DNA from: Alkalihalobacillus sp. AL-G
GTDB lineage: Bacteria; Bacillota; Bacilli; Bacillales; Fictibacillaceae
Assembly: GCF_030643805.1 (NCBI RefSeq)
Contig: NZ_CP094656.1
Span: 4,030,001 to 4,094,000 of the forward strand
Reading direction: 5' to 3'
DNA length: 64,000 nt
Part shown: piece by piece, positions 8,901-16,830 of the stretch
Layout of the letters: every line of letters begins with the position of its first letter
How positions within the stretch are numbered: the first letter of the stretch is position 1
The notes under the pieces: model-generated
Told to the model about the DNA's origin: nothing
The model's input: the letters and a program-made list of their open reading frames with translations, nothing else
Database searches by the model: none
Translations under genes and position numbers: made by a program

Positions 8901-10127
8901 ATGAAGCCTGCACCGATTACGGCAAATGAACGGATTGTTTCACTGGATATTATTCGAGGTTTTGCATTACTCGGTATCTTTCTCGTGAATATGCCTTCTT
9001 TTTTCGCACCTGCCTTAAAATATGATTTTTACGGTTTAACACCTGAATACACAGGGGTTGATCAGTGGGTTCGGCTTATTTTCGATCTGTTTGTTCAAGC
9101 GAAATTTTACCCAATGTTTTCGTTTTTGTTCGGACTAGGATTCTATATATTTTTAACGAGAGCCGAGAAAAACCTAGAAGAACCAACATGGCTTTTTGTA
9201 CGTCGCTTGTTCATTTTATTGCTGTTTGGATTGTTGCACCTGATTTTGTTTTGGTACGGAGATATATTACATACCTACGCAGTTACAGGGTTCTTCCTCT
9301 TATTCTTTTTTAACAGGAAACCGATAACGATCCTCATTTGGGCAATAGGCTTGATTTCATTCTATTATGCGCTCCTAGCCTCGAACTTGCTTGCCCCGGA
9401 ATCATTACTTGAACGGGCACAAGCTTGGAATCAATCGGTCGGTTCTGAAAAAGTTGCAGAAGCGGTGCAAATATATGATCAAGGTTCACTCATACAATTG
9501 TTAACCTATCGTTTTATGAACGAGGTCCTTCCGATCCTGGAAAACCTTCCATACCAAATTCCGCATATTCTTGGGTTGTTTCTTTTCGGTCTTTATATAG
9601 GTAAAAAAGAAATCATTTCGAATCCGAGCCTGCATAAGCGTTTTATCAAACTGACATGGATAATCAGCGGATTGATTGCGATTCCATTTACGGTTTGGCT
9701 TACGGCAATCCAGCTCAATCTTATGGATTACGGAGCTTATCAGGATATCATGAGTCTTTTTGTCCTTACTGTTGGCGGTCCGTTTTTGACAGCCTTTTAT
9801 ATCTTTTCATTTGTACGGTTACTTCAAAAAGACCGATGGCAAAGATTCCTAAAGCCGATCGGAATAACCGGAAGAATGGCTTTAACTAATTATCTCGCAC
9901 AAACTATCATCACCCTCGTCATCCTTCTTGGTTTTGATCTTTATAACAACATAGGCCTTACAATTGGACTTCTGCTTACAATCGGGATTTTCATCCTACA
10001 GGTCGTGTTCAGCGTATACTGGTTGAATCGCTTCAGATTCGGTCCACTAGAGTGGGTATGGCGTTCGCTGACTTATGGCCATCGACAGTTGATAAGACTT
10101 GAAAAACAGGAAAGGGATACTGACTAA
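8901..10127 (+). CDS. DUF418 family integral membrane protein
   Basis: The 408-residue protein opens with the family motif RIVSLDIIRGFALLGIFLVN, followed by about ten hydrophobic helices. FSFLFGLGF lies near residue 72, and the C-terminal DUF418 block (GRMALTNYLAQT ... GPLEWVWRSLTYG) is complete. B. subtilis relatives include YxaH and YrkO; their function is unknown, and transport or acyltransferase-like roles have been suggested. AGAGGGG precedes the ATG. It stands alone, divergent from the protease gene. The family call is secure; the function is not known. Confidence 0.85.
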   Translation: MKPAPITANERIVSLDIIRGFALLGIFLVNMPSFFAPALKYDFYGLTPEYTGVDQWVRLIFDLFVQAKFYPMFSFLFGLGFYIFLTRAEKNLEEPTWLFVRRLFILLLFGLLHLILFWYGDILHTYAVTGFFLLFFFNRKPITILIWAIGLISFYYALLASNLLAPESLLERAQAWNQSVGSEKVAEAVQIYDQGSLIQLLTYRFMNEVLPILENLPYQIPHILGLFLFGLYIGKKEIISNPSLHKRFIKLTWIISGLIAIPFTVWLTAIQLNLMDYGAYQDIMSLFVLTVGGPFLTAFYIFSFVRLLQKDRWQRFLKPIGITGRMALTNYLAQTIITLVILLGFDLYNNIGLTIGLLLTIGIFILQVVFSVYWLNRFRFGPLEWVWRSLTYGHRQLIRLEKQERDTD

Positions 10128-10355
10128 TCGCTATAGGAAACATAACCTTGACGATATGACACGAAGACTTTCAGGAAATCCACTTAAAGCAGATGGAATT
10201 CGTGTATATTTCTCGGGAAATATGTCGGTAAAGTGGTTCATTTTGTCGTTGTATTGGAGATTGCTGCCACCCTTGAAAGGTATACACCTCTCATTTAGTT
10301 GCAAATTTCATGATTACCACTTTTTTGCATATAGATAGATGAGGGGTGTGTGATT

Positions 10356-10793
10356 ATGAAACAAAATAAGGGGAAGATGAATTGGTCGAATTATTCAAAG
10401 GACGTGGATAACGTTCTTGGTGAGGACTTTTGGAATGACCTTCATCACGTTATTCCGAAACGGGGTCCATCCTTTGATATGTATGAAACAGATACTGAAG
10501 GGGTGATTGTCTTTGAGTTGCCAGGGCTACGTTCCATACAAGACATTCACATCAAGCAAAATGGCACTCAGCTTGTCCTACAAGGAAATATCGCCTATCC
10601 ATATCCCGTCAAACCTGAAGAACTTAGCCATAATGAACGCTTTACTGGAGAATTCAAACGAATCGTTTCTGTCCCGTTCCATTACAACCCCGAACACGTC
10701 AAAGCCCGTTATAAGAACGGTTTGCTAGAAATCCATATTCAAAAAGCTGCTAGTGAAGATGAAATCATAATTGATCTTGAGGATGACAGATAG
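10356..10793 (+). CDS. Hsp20/alpha-crystallin-like small protein (probable spore protein)
   Basis: The protein has about 145 residues. Its C-terminal two thirds show the alpha-crystallin pattern: SFDMYETDTEGVIVFELPGL, then GTQLVLQGNI, then a basic NERFTGEFKRIVSVPF and YKNGLLEIHI. The terminal IXI anchor of true small heat-shock chaperones is only weakly present. The ATG at 10356 is preferred over a GTG two codons earlier because GAGGGG sits 8-10 bases upstream. It lies next to another Hsp20-like gene and GerP-like genes, so it may be a coat protein like CotP or GerT rather than a stress chaperone. That role is inferred from context. Confidence 0.75.
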   Translation: MKQNKGKMNWSNYSKDVDNVLGEDFWNDLHHVIPKRGPSFDMYETDTEGVIVFELPGLRSIQDIHIKQNGTQLVLQGNIAYPYPVKPEELSHNERFTGEFKRIVSVPFHYNPEHVKARYKNGLLEIHIQKAASEDEIIIDLEDDR

Positions 10794-10808
10794 GGGGAAC
10801 GTTTTGCA

Positions 10809-11291
10809 TTAAAATTCAATCGGAATATCACTGACGGTTTCGTCATTCAACTTCTGGAGCCTTATTTCAATCATATGATCCTTGTATTTCGCTTTCATAT
10901 TTTTTCTCGAAACTGGTCCAGGGATTGGAATCGTATCGGACGGTTGTTCGTTTGACACCCCGGACACATTTAATCGAGTATTTCCAAGAGTGATCCGGAC
11001 CTGCTCTGCTTTAACATTTTCCGGCACATGGATTTTAACTACGTAGTGATTCATTAATTCAAACAACTCATAATTAACCGCATTATTTCTACCTTCATGT
11101 GAAACCATATGCGGTTGAACCCCTGTTCCAGGATTATTGACCGTTTGCTGGATTGTCTGCTGGATATATTGTTCAAGCCAAGACATATCCATATTGGTAA
11201 GATTGTTCTTACCATTGACCCATTTCATCGGATCATCTAGAAATTGATTGATGAGCTTGCTATAGTCAAACAGATTCGAAAAACGATCCAT
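10809..11291 (-). CDS. Divergent Hsp20-like protein (CotP/GerT-like spore coat candidate)
   Basis: The 160-residue protein has a Gln- and Asn-rich helical N-terminus (residues 40-65, QYIQQTIQQTVNN) and a C-terminal alpha-crystallin-like domain (YVVKIHVPENVKAEQVRITL ... YKDHMIEIRLQKL). B. subtilis CotP and GerT are Hsp20-fold coat proteins of similar size; GerT is needed for normal germination. It is convergent with the other Hsp20-like gene (15-base gap) and divergent from the gerP-like genes (45-base gap). The identity as CotP/GerT family is inferred; the fold is moderately certain. Confidence 0.7.
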   Translation of the reverse strand: MDRFSNLFDYSKLINQFLDDPMKWVNGKNNLTNMDMSWLEQYIQQTIQQTVNNPGTGVQPHMVSHEGRNNAVNYELFELMNHYVVKIHVPENVKAEQVRITLGNTRLNVSGVSNEQPSDTIPIPGPVSRKNMKAKYKDHMIEIRLQKLNDETVSDIPIEF

Positions 11292-11336
11292 GAGTTATTC
11301 TTCCTTTCATATCAGCCGCTTAGGGGGTGATAACAA

Positions 11337-11543
11337 ATGGCACCAAACATCAAATTCAATAATTTTACAATCGATCACGTTTCATCCTCTTCTGGTGTGT
11401 TCTCTGGTGATAATCTCCAACAAAATTTCTCCTATCAAGCTCGGAAAAATGAAGGGAATGGAACTGTGAACGGGAATCACAATTTGATCTATAACAATAA
11501 ACATGTCGTAACGAAAACCAAGCCTGAACAGGACCGTTCATAA
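11337..11543 (+). CDS. GerPA/GerPF-type small spore germination protein
   Basis: The 68-residue protein shows the GerP small-subunit pattern: a beta-rich N-terminus (IKFNNFTIDHVSSSSGVFSGDN) followed by an Asn- and Gly-rich strand region (NGTVNGNHNLIYNN). GerP proteins make the inner coat permeable to germinants. AGGGGGTGA lies 6 bases before the ATG. The stop overlaps the next start (TAATG), which shows an operon with the two genes downstream. It differs from canonical GerPA-F sequences, so it is a paralogue and no letter is assigned. Confidence 0.7.
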   Translation: MAPNIKFNNFTIDHVSSSSGVFSGDNLQQNFSYQARKNEGNGTVNGNHNLIYNNKHVVTKTKPEQDRS

Positions 11544-11878
11544 TGTGGTTTTCAAAGCGTAACAACCAAAGAAAAGAAGTGGCTGAATTACAAAAACAGA
11601 TTGAGGCATTACAAAACCTGCTTGAATCGAAAAAACAACCGATCGAATACCATTTTCATATCAATCAAGTCGATATCCATGACCCGAAGCTTGAAGAAAT
11701 GTCATTCAATCTCGATCAACTAGATATTGAGGATTTAAGCGGTGCATTAAATGTCGGCAACAATTTTGGCGTTTCAGTCGGAGATCAGAAGAACAAATCG
11801 AAGTCCGACAAATCACAAATCAATTCGAAGCTGACGAAAAACGGTTATTCTATTTCGTTTAACGATAAGGAGGGATAA
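11543..11878 (+). CDS. Short GerPC-like protein with N-terminal coiled coil
   Basis: The 111-residue protein begins with a coiled coil (KEVAELQKQIEALQNLLESK, residues 11-30) and continues with IEYHFHINQVDIHDPK and LDQLDIEDLSGALNVGNNFG. These resemble the GerPC pattern, which also joins an N-terminal coiled coil to an IEY...LDGTLNIG block, but GerPC is close to 200 residues. It overlaps the preceding gene by one base. A partner role for the flanking GerP-like subunits is inferred. Confidence 0.65.
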   Translation: MWFSKRNNQRKEVAELQKQIEALQNLLESKKQPIEYHFHINQVDIHDPKLEEMSFNLDQLDIEDLSGALNVGNNFGVSVGDQKNKSKSDKSQINSKLTKNGYSISFNDKEG

Positions 11879-11880
11879 AA

Positions 11881-12168
11881 ATGGGGTTACTCTCCCCCAA
11901 CTTTTTCATCAATACGATCCGAATAGGGACTGTGGAAGGTGCCTCTTGCGTGAACTTTGGAAACAATGCACCGAGTGGATTTGAAAGCTACAAAAAACTG
12001 AACCAGGGATTCGGATCGATAAGTGGGGACAACAATTCAATCGAAGGCTTACGTTCCCTGTTGAGCGATTCAGCAATCATGGATATGCTCATAAATAGCA
12101 AAGAAAATGAAATTCCGGGATGGACACAGGACCTGATAAAAGAAAAGCTGAAAAAGGAAAAATCATGA
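11881..12168 (+). CDS. GerP-like small protein (GerPB/GerPE type)
   Basis: The 95-residue protein opens with FFINTIRIGTVEGASCVNFGNN, which recalls the IxINxIxIxxVxxxSVFQIG block of GerPB and GerPE, followed by a Gly-rich region and a charged helical tail. AAGGAGGGA lies 6 bases before the start, and the gap to the GerPC-like gene is 2 bases, so it is the last gene of this operon. Its 3' end overlaps the convergent GerP-like gene by 6 bases. No exact GerP letter can be given. Confidence 0.6.
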   Translation: MGLLSPNFFINTIRIGTVEGASCVNFGNNAPSGFESYKKLNQGFGSISGDNNSIEGLRSLLSDSAIMDMLINSKENEIPGWTQDLIKEKLKKEKS

Positions 12169-12402
12169 TTCATTTCCTTTTTCGGCCTTTTTTGTTGTAT
12201 TTTGAACTGGCATATCGACAATATCGTTATCATGGATGACATTGATATTGTTCATCAGTATATTTCCGTCCCCGATCACAGCACCTAGCCCACTATTCTC
12301 TTTACATTGCGTTGTCCACCGATTTTGACTGTTTTCACCGTTAAACACTCCAGAATTCGCACTTATATTGTGTATTTGAATTGTATCAAATTGAACCTTC
12401 AC
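12163..12402 (-). CDS. GerPA/GerPF-type small spore protein
   Basis: The 79-residue protein has the same layout as its neighbours: FDTIQIHNISANSGVFNGEN at the N-terminus, then GAVIGDGNILMNNINVIHDND. It starts with GTG after TTAGGTG. It lies 9 bases after the next GerP-like gene on the same strand, so the two form an operon that converges on the other GerP-like operon. A coat-permeability role by family is likely. Confidence 0.65.
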   Translation of the reverse strand: MKVQFDTIQIHNISANSGVFNGENSQNRWTTQCKENSGLGAVIGDGNILMNNINVIHDNDIVDMPVQNTTKKAEKGNES

Positions 12403-12411
12403 ATCTTACAC

Positions 12412-12657
12412 CTAATACTGAATGTTCGGCTGAGGGTTAACTACTTCAGGGTTCGTACTTGGTGTATCAATTAAATCATTATCAATGATCGTATTAAAGT
12501 TATTTATAGCAATGACAAACCCAATCGGAGTACCCGCAGCAAGGTTATTCTTTCCTTGCCAGTTCCAATCCTGTTGATTATTTTGCCCTGTCGCTATCGA
12601 TCCATTTTCATTAATTGCATTAACAGCGATTTGATTAAAAACCACCGATACCGGCAT
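12412..12657 (-). CDS. GerPA/GerPF-type small spore protein
   Basis: The 81-residue protein begins VVFNQIAVNAINENGSIATG and ends in an Asn/Pro-rich tail; the central NNFNTIIDNDLIDTP parallels the neighbour's NNINVIHDNDIVDMP, so the two are diverged duplicates. AGGAGGCGAGAAGG precedes the ATG. It is first of the minus-strand pair. The GerP-family assignment rests on pattern, not on an alignment. Confidence 0.65.
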   Translation of the reverse strand: MPVSVVFNQIAVNAINENGSIATGQNNQQDWNWQGKNNLAAGTPIGFVIAINNFNTIIDNDLIDTPSTNPEVVNPQPNIQY

Positions 12658-12756
12658 CCTTCTCGCCTCCTAGCAAACCTCTGTACAGTACCTTATTCGC
12701 TCGTATTACGAATGGTGCAACTTCCTTTACACCCGAAACGATATGGGTCAGGACGT

Positions 12757-12805
12757 CTTTTACATTATCTGGACAACTGCGAAAATTGAGATTTAACTAC
12801 GAACA
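12757..12805 (+). repeat. GCGAAA-type periodic repeat, short copy
   Basis: The sequence from 12757 to 12784 matches 54105-54132 with one mismatch, including ACAACTGCGAAA. A second, degraded motif (CTACGAAC) follows exactly 20 bases after the first. It lies between a GerP-like gene and the terminator of the two-component operon. Confidence 0.6.
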
Positions 12806-12814
12806 AGGAAATGT

Positions 12815-12857
12815 AAAAAAGAAAGGCTGACACAATGACGATTCTTTGTGTCAGCCC
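12815..12857 (-). terminator. Terminator of the two-component operon
   Basis: GGCTGACACAA and its complement form an 11-bp perfect stem with an 11-nt loop; on the minus strand CTTTCTTTTTT follows. It lies 14 bases after the histidine kinase stop codon. Confidence 0.85.
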
Positions 12858-12870
12858 CACTCTATATTTT

Positions 12871-15075
12871 CTAACTTGCTTCCGCTTTCAACGTCACTGT
12901 CACTTTAAAAAGATCACCATCAACTTCAATATCTAAGCTTCCATCATGCAGGTCTACAATCGATTTTGCAATTGCAAGTCCAAGTCCGGAACCCTCCGTA
13001 TGACGTGATGTGTCTCCTCTTTTAAAGCGGTCGAACAACTCATCAACATCTTCGCTAAGCTCATATTTGGTGACATTTTTAAACACAATCATCGCTCGGT
13101 CATGTTGAGTTTTGACTGATATATAAACTCTTGTATTTTCTAACGAATATTTTAGAATATTTCCGATCAGGTTATCAAAGACTCGCCACAGCTTTTGCCC
13201 ATCAACCACAGCATAAACAGGTGTTTCTGGATTTGAAACACGCAGCTGTATGGTGGATTCATTGATAGTTTCATTATATTCAGCCAGTGCCTGCTGTAAA
13301 AGCTGGACAAGGTCTACCCGTTCCTTGACTAAGTCAATACTTCCGCTCGCTATTTTGGATGCCTCGAACAGATCATCAATGAGCACCTTCAACCGCTTGG
13401 ACTTACGGTCGATGATTCCGATATAGGATTCGCGTTCCTCGTTCGACAGATCCGTCTTTTTCAACAATTCCGTATACGTAATGATCGACGTCAATGGGGT
13501 CCTGAGGTCATGGCTGACATTCGTGATCAGCTCCGTTTTAAGCCTCTCGCTTTTTGCCTGTTCGTTTTGTGAAACCTTCACACCGTGCTTGAGTGTATTG
13601 AGGTTTTTAGCATGATCCGCTAACACCGATTTACCCTTGATAGGTAGGTCCTTTTCTAAATTACCATTCGCCAACATACTTACGTTATACGCAATCTTAT
13701 TGAAATAACCGATCCGTCTGAATAGTAAAATCAACACTGGCAAACCAATAAGAGCCGATGCTGGGATATGGACAAGCAGGAGCGCTGGATAGATCATCGT
13801 CAGAATAGTACCAGCCCCCCAACAAAAGATGACGATCAACAACAGAATTAGTTGAGTTCCGGTCTTACGGTTCAGAAATACCATCTTCAAGCTGTGGAAA
13901 ATACGGAGAATCAAGCTCTTTCTCCACTCTTCTTTCAATCGTTTATGATCGCGAACCCGTGCATACAGCATTTTCCCTAAAAAGAACGAAAGCAACAGCA
14001 ACAACGCTTTCGGAATTAGATCCCAAAATATAACATCCAGAACGATCGGGAAAATTGGTCGATGAATATAACCGATTCCAAGACCGTTCAGCATGAGTAT
14101 GAACGTGATGAAACCGATGAAAAACGTGATGAAAATGCTGACATCGATCGGCACACGATCGAAATATGGCTGCCAGCTTTTCGTCTTTATCGATTGCCGG
14201 ATGTCTGTTCTTTTATAAAGAAAAAATGCTAGAACCAACGCACCCAATCCACCGATGACATAGATGAAATAGGCAATGCGCTGCAGCTGGAAATCACGCT
14301 GATCCGCTAAGATCAAGTTGTTACCAGACTTTGGTACTCCGATATAACCTTGAAAGCTTCGAAAGGATTCATCGATCAAGTTGTCTATTTCATTACTGCC
14401 TTCAAAATAGATCTGTCTACTTACGACAGGCAGATCATTGAAATGACTGAAATACGCCATATCACCTTCATTGAACCGTTGTTCTACATCTACCATCTCT
14501 GCTACTGATGTATCGGTGTGAATTTCTCCGGTTTTCGTATTTTTCAAATAGTATTGGAATGAAGATTGGAAACGTTGAGAATCAGAATAAAAATCACGTA
14601 TCTCCGAGAAATAATCATCGATTATTTCTTCTTTTTCGTTCAAAATTTTCTGACGGACATATCTATCGCTTTCAAAGTTTTTCGAGATGTCCGCAATTTT
14701 CTTATCCCGTTCATTTTTGTACGCTTCCTCCAGCTGTTCATCGCCAGTTTCTTTTGCTTGCTGGATCTTCGGTTCATATTGGTCCGTGATGCTCGAAATT
14801 TGCTCCGCCTGACTTCCATACCGGGTGCGGCGATAGTTTTCGATTTCCTCTTCTGTTACCTTAATAGCATCTTTCAATTCGTCCTTATCAGTCAGCTCCA
14901 GAGAAAGTTGATGGAGATAATGATCCAGCTGATATTCGAATTTTTCCGTCTCGAAATAATTAGTCCGCCAATATGTATCCCCATGTTTCAGACCCGTTAA
15001 CGTCCCGGTGATACCGAACGTCAGCAACAGCACCAATATGGTGAATTTGATCCTATCGTTCCATTTTATACCCAA
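12871..15075 (-). CDS. Large membrane sensor histidine kinase
   Basis: The 734-residue protein has one N-terminal membrane helix (about 10-28), a roughly 235-residue extracytoplasmic domain with a Glu/Lys-rich coiled coil (about 50-160), then six helices between about 270 and 475. HisKA (NVSHDLRTPLTSIITYTELL) and HATPase domains with NLIGNILKYS and GSGLGLAIAKS follow. It starts at a TTG after GGTGGTGTGGGG and overlaps its response regulator by 23 bases. The kinase half is VanS/PhoR-like, and the sensor half is unusual in size. The signal is unknown; membrane or wall stress is plausible because of the large outside coiled coil. Confidence 0.85.
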   Translation of the reverse strand: MGIKWNDRIKFTILVLLLTFGITGTLTGLKHGDTYWRTNYFETEKFEYQLDHYLHQLSLELTDKDELKDAIKVTEEEIENYRRTRYGSQAEQISSITDQYEPKIQQAKETGDEQLEEAYKNERDKKIADISKNFESDRYVRQKILNEKEEIIDDYFSEIRDFYSDSQRFQSSFQYYLKNTKTGEIHTDTSVAEMVDVEQRFNEGDMAYFSHFNDLPVVSRQIYFEGSNEIDNLIDESFRSFQGYIGVPKSGNNLILADQRDFQLQRIAYFIYVIGGLGALVLAFFLYKRTDIRQSIKTKSWQPYFDRVPIDVSIFITFFIGFITFILMLNGLGIGYIHRPIFPIVLDVIFWDLIPKALLLLLSFFLGKMLYARVRDHKRLKEEWRKSLILRIFHSLKMVFLNRKTGTQLILLLIVIFCWGAGTILTMIYPALLLVHIPASALIGLPVLILLFRRIGYFNKIAYNVSMLANGNLEKDLPIKGKSVLADHAKNLNTLKHGVKVSQNEQAKSERLKTELITNVSHDLRTPLTSIITYTELLKKTDLSNEERESYIGIIDRKSKRLKVLIDDLFEASKIASGSIDLVKERVDLVQLLQQALAEYNETINESTIQLRVSNPETPVYAVVDGQKLWRVFDNLIGNILKYSLENTRVYISVKTQHDRAMIVFKNVTKYELSEDVDELFDRFKRGDTSRHTEGSGLGLAIAKSIVDLHDGSLDIEVDGDLFKVTVTLKAEAS

Positions 15076-15745
15076 TTCCCCACACCACCTTTAAATATCT
15101 TGGATTTTTCGGATCGATTTCTATCTTTTCGCGTATTTTCCGGATATGTACAGCGACCGTGTTTTCTGCGTTATATCCTGGTTCCTTCCACACCCGCTCG
15201 TATATTTCATCGATTGAAAACACACGCCCAGCATTTTTCATGAGCAGCTCTACGATCTTATATTCGATTGGTGTGAGCTTTACCGGCTCACCATGTACCT
15301 TTACTTCTTTGGCCGATTGATCCAATGTAAGCCCGTTCACATCAATTAGCTTTTCGACCCCTTCATATGTACCAAGCGCTACGTATCTCCTCAATTGCGA
15401 CTTCACTCGGGCAATCAGCTCCAACGGGTTGAACGGCTTCGTCACATAATCATCTGCGCCAACCTGTAAACCTAGCACTTTATCTGTATCTTCGCTTTTT
15501 GCACTTAAGATAATAATCGGAATGTTTTGTTCTTCGCGAATTTTGAATGTCGTCACTATCCCGTCAAGACGAGGCATCATCATATCCAAGACAATCAGAT
15601 GGACCTGGTGTTCATGTAAACGTTCAATCGCCTCGAGACCGTCCTTCGCCTTGATGACGTTCAACCCTTCATTTTTCAAATAGATTTCAATTGCGTCGCG
15701 GATCTCTTCTTCATCATCTACGACAAGTACGTTATAATCACTCAT
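15053..15745 (-). CDS. OmpR/VanR-type response regulator
   Basis: The protein has 230 residues. The receiver domain has the acidic pair DDEEE (residues 10-14), phospho-acceptor D54 (LDMMMPRLDG), a Thr/Ser switch (ILSAKS) and K at TKPFNP. A winged-helix DNA-binding domain follows (LTPIEYKIVELLMKNAG ... NTVAVHIRKIREKI). The ATG at 15745 is preferred because AAGGAG lies 10 bases before it; an in-frame GTG three codons upstream sits directly against that site. It is first in the operon with the overlapping kinase gene and should control the operon's target promoters, which are not identified here. Confidence 0.9.
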   Translation of the reverse strand: MSDYNVLVVDDEEEIRDAIEIYLKNEGLNVIKAKDGLEAIERLHEHQVHLIVLDMMMPRLDGIVTTFKIREEQNIPIIILSAKSEDTDKVLGLQVGADDYVTKPFNPLELIARVKSQLRRYVALGTYEGVEKLIDVNGLTLDQSAKEVKVHGEPVKLTPIEYKIVELLMKNAGRVFSIDEIYERVWKEPGYNAENTVAVHIRKIREKIEIDPKNPRYLKVVWGIGYKMER

Positions 15746-15944
15746 TTTTTTCACACTCCTTTCTTGAGTATATCATCGGATTTCCATTGATTGGTTTAAT
15801 TGTAAAATGAAAATCTTAACATTCCGTCAGTAAAATACTTAAGATTTTCTTAAGGTTTCTAATATCCACCATAAAAAAGTTCAAGGAGTAACCGCTGTAC
15901 GTATCGAATACAATACGTGGGCTATTAAGGGGAGGATTATAACA

Positions 15945-16304
15945 ATGAAGATTTTCCGATTTGATAAAGAAGTGAGCAAGCGAATCACGCAGTTCGATTC
16001 TAATTTTTGGATGTCACGGATCACCGCTACGGAAGAGCCGGTCCACATCGGCTGCATGCATATCGAAGTTGGAGGGATTGTCGGGTTTCATCAGGCGGTT
16101 ACCGACCAGTTATTCCTTGTCGTTTCTGGCGAAGGATGGGTCCGTGGTGAAGATGAGGAGCGTATCTCGATAAAAGCAGGCGAGGCAGCCTTCTGGGTTG
16201 ACGGAGAATGGCATGAATCCGGGTCAGAAAACGGGATGACCACGATCGTGATCGAATCAACAAAACTCGCTCCATCAACCGTCCTGCAGGCGAAACAAGA
16301 TTGA
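15945..16304 (+). CDS. Cupin-domain protein
   Basis: The 119-residue protein consists of one cupin barrel. Motif 1 is partly conserved (GIVGFHQAVTDQLFLVVSGEG) and motif 2 is FWVDGEWHES. Only two of the usual three His ligands are obvious, so metal binding is uncertain. GGGGAGG precedes the ATG by 9 bases. Its neighbours downstream are very small membrane-protein genes. Function is unknown; single-cupin proteins often act as small isomerases, dioxygenases or sensors. Confidence 0.75.
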   Translation: MKIFRFDKEVSKRITQFDSNFWMSRITATEEPVHIGCMHIEVGGIVGFHQAVTDQLFLVVSGEGWVRGEDEERISIKAGEAAFWVDGEWHESGSENGMTTIVIESTKLAPSTVLQAKQD

Positions 16305-16319
16305 AAGAGGAAACGTGGG

Positions 16320-16445
16320 GTGAAGGGGATGGAGTTATTTTCATGGTTTGCATTTGCGATTGCAGTCGGCGCATTTGTCGAAGTCCAATTGAAAAATAGA
16401 AAACTAGAGAAAAGAATTCAGGATTTGGAGAATAAGATCAACTAA
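16320..16445 (+). CDS. Very small membrane protein with coiled-coil tail
   Basis: The predicted peptide has 41 residues. It begins with one hydrophobic helix (LFSWFAFAIAVGAFVEVQL) and continues into a charged heptad-like helix (RKLEKRIQDLENKI). The GTG at 16320 has GAAAGAGG about 9 bases upstream; the in-frame ATG at 16329 would have a site touching it. It lies 15 bases after the cupin gene, so it is probably cotranscribed. Layout and codon use look coding, but no family is recognised. Confidence 0.55.
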   Translation: MKGMELFSWFAFAIAVGAFVEVQLKNRKLEKRIQDLENKIN

Positions 16446-16459
16446 TCGGGGGTGATCGT

Positions 16460-16627
16460 TTGCGCTGGAAAAAACTTCATCCTGTTACCAGCAGCTGTTT
16501 TAGCTGTGTTATATCTAACCGTGGTGAAGCCGGGTGATACGCGTTCCTCCCCGTTTTGATCTTTTGGGCTTGCTATTATTTTTGGAAGTTTTTTGAGGAT
16601 TATAGAGCAAAAATGAATAGCCGATAG
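16460..16627 (+). pseudogene. Frameshifted small membrane-protein gene
   Basis: A TTG start after GGGGGTGAT begins LRWKK. The coding sense then continues in a second frame (FILLPAAVLAVLYLTVVKPGDT) and finally in a third (VLIFWACYYFWKFFEDYRAK, ending at TAG 16627). Joined together, these give a sensible peptide of about 55 residues with a membrane helix and an aromatic second segment. Two small indels have broken it. It lies 14 bases after the preceding small gene. Confidence 0.6.
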
Positions 16628-16638
16628 GAGTGGATCAT

Positions 16639-16821
16639 ATGGCACTTTCTCTAAAAAAGAAGTGGTTTTCGGATCACTATAACCCGGATCCGATTAAAAA
16701 TAAAGAAGAATAGAAAAGCCCAAAGAACTAGGAATACTGGTATCGCCTTCAAGGTGCACCATTAGGAATCCTCGTATTACTAGGTTTTGATCATCTACTC
16801 ACTATTCTTCTAGGTTCATAA
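16639..16821 (+). pseudogene. Small membrane-protein gene with two in-frame TAG codons
   Basis: An ATG with AGGAG 7-8 bases upstream opens MALSLKKKWFSDHYNPDPIK. The same frame runs through TAG at 16711 and TAG at 16729, then codes for EYWYRLQGAPLGILVLLGFD plus a short hydrophobic end, stopping at 16821. Without the two stops it would be a 60-residue protein with a basic N-terminus and one C-terminal membrane helix. Only a 24-residue peptide can be made now. Loss by mutation is the simplest reading. Confidence 0.55.
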
Positions 16822-16830
16822 AACAACATA

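Noticed and set aside
10099-10338. 79-codon frame after the DUF418 gene
   Set aside because: It starts inside the DUF418 gene without a ribosome binding site and has no protein-like pattern.
16639-16821. Stop-codon recoding (pyrrolysine or suppressor) at two TAG codons
   Set aside because: No pyl genes or suppressor tRNA are seen, and the neighbouring small gene is plainly frameshifted, so decay is simpler.
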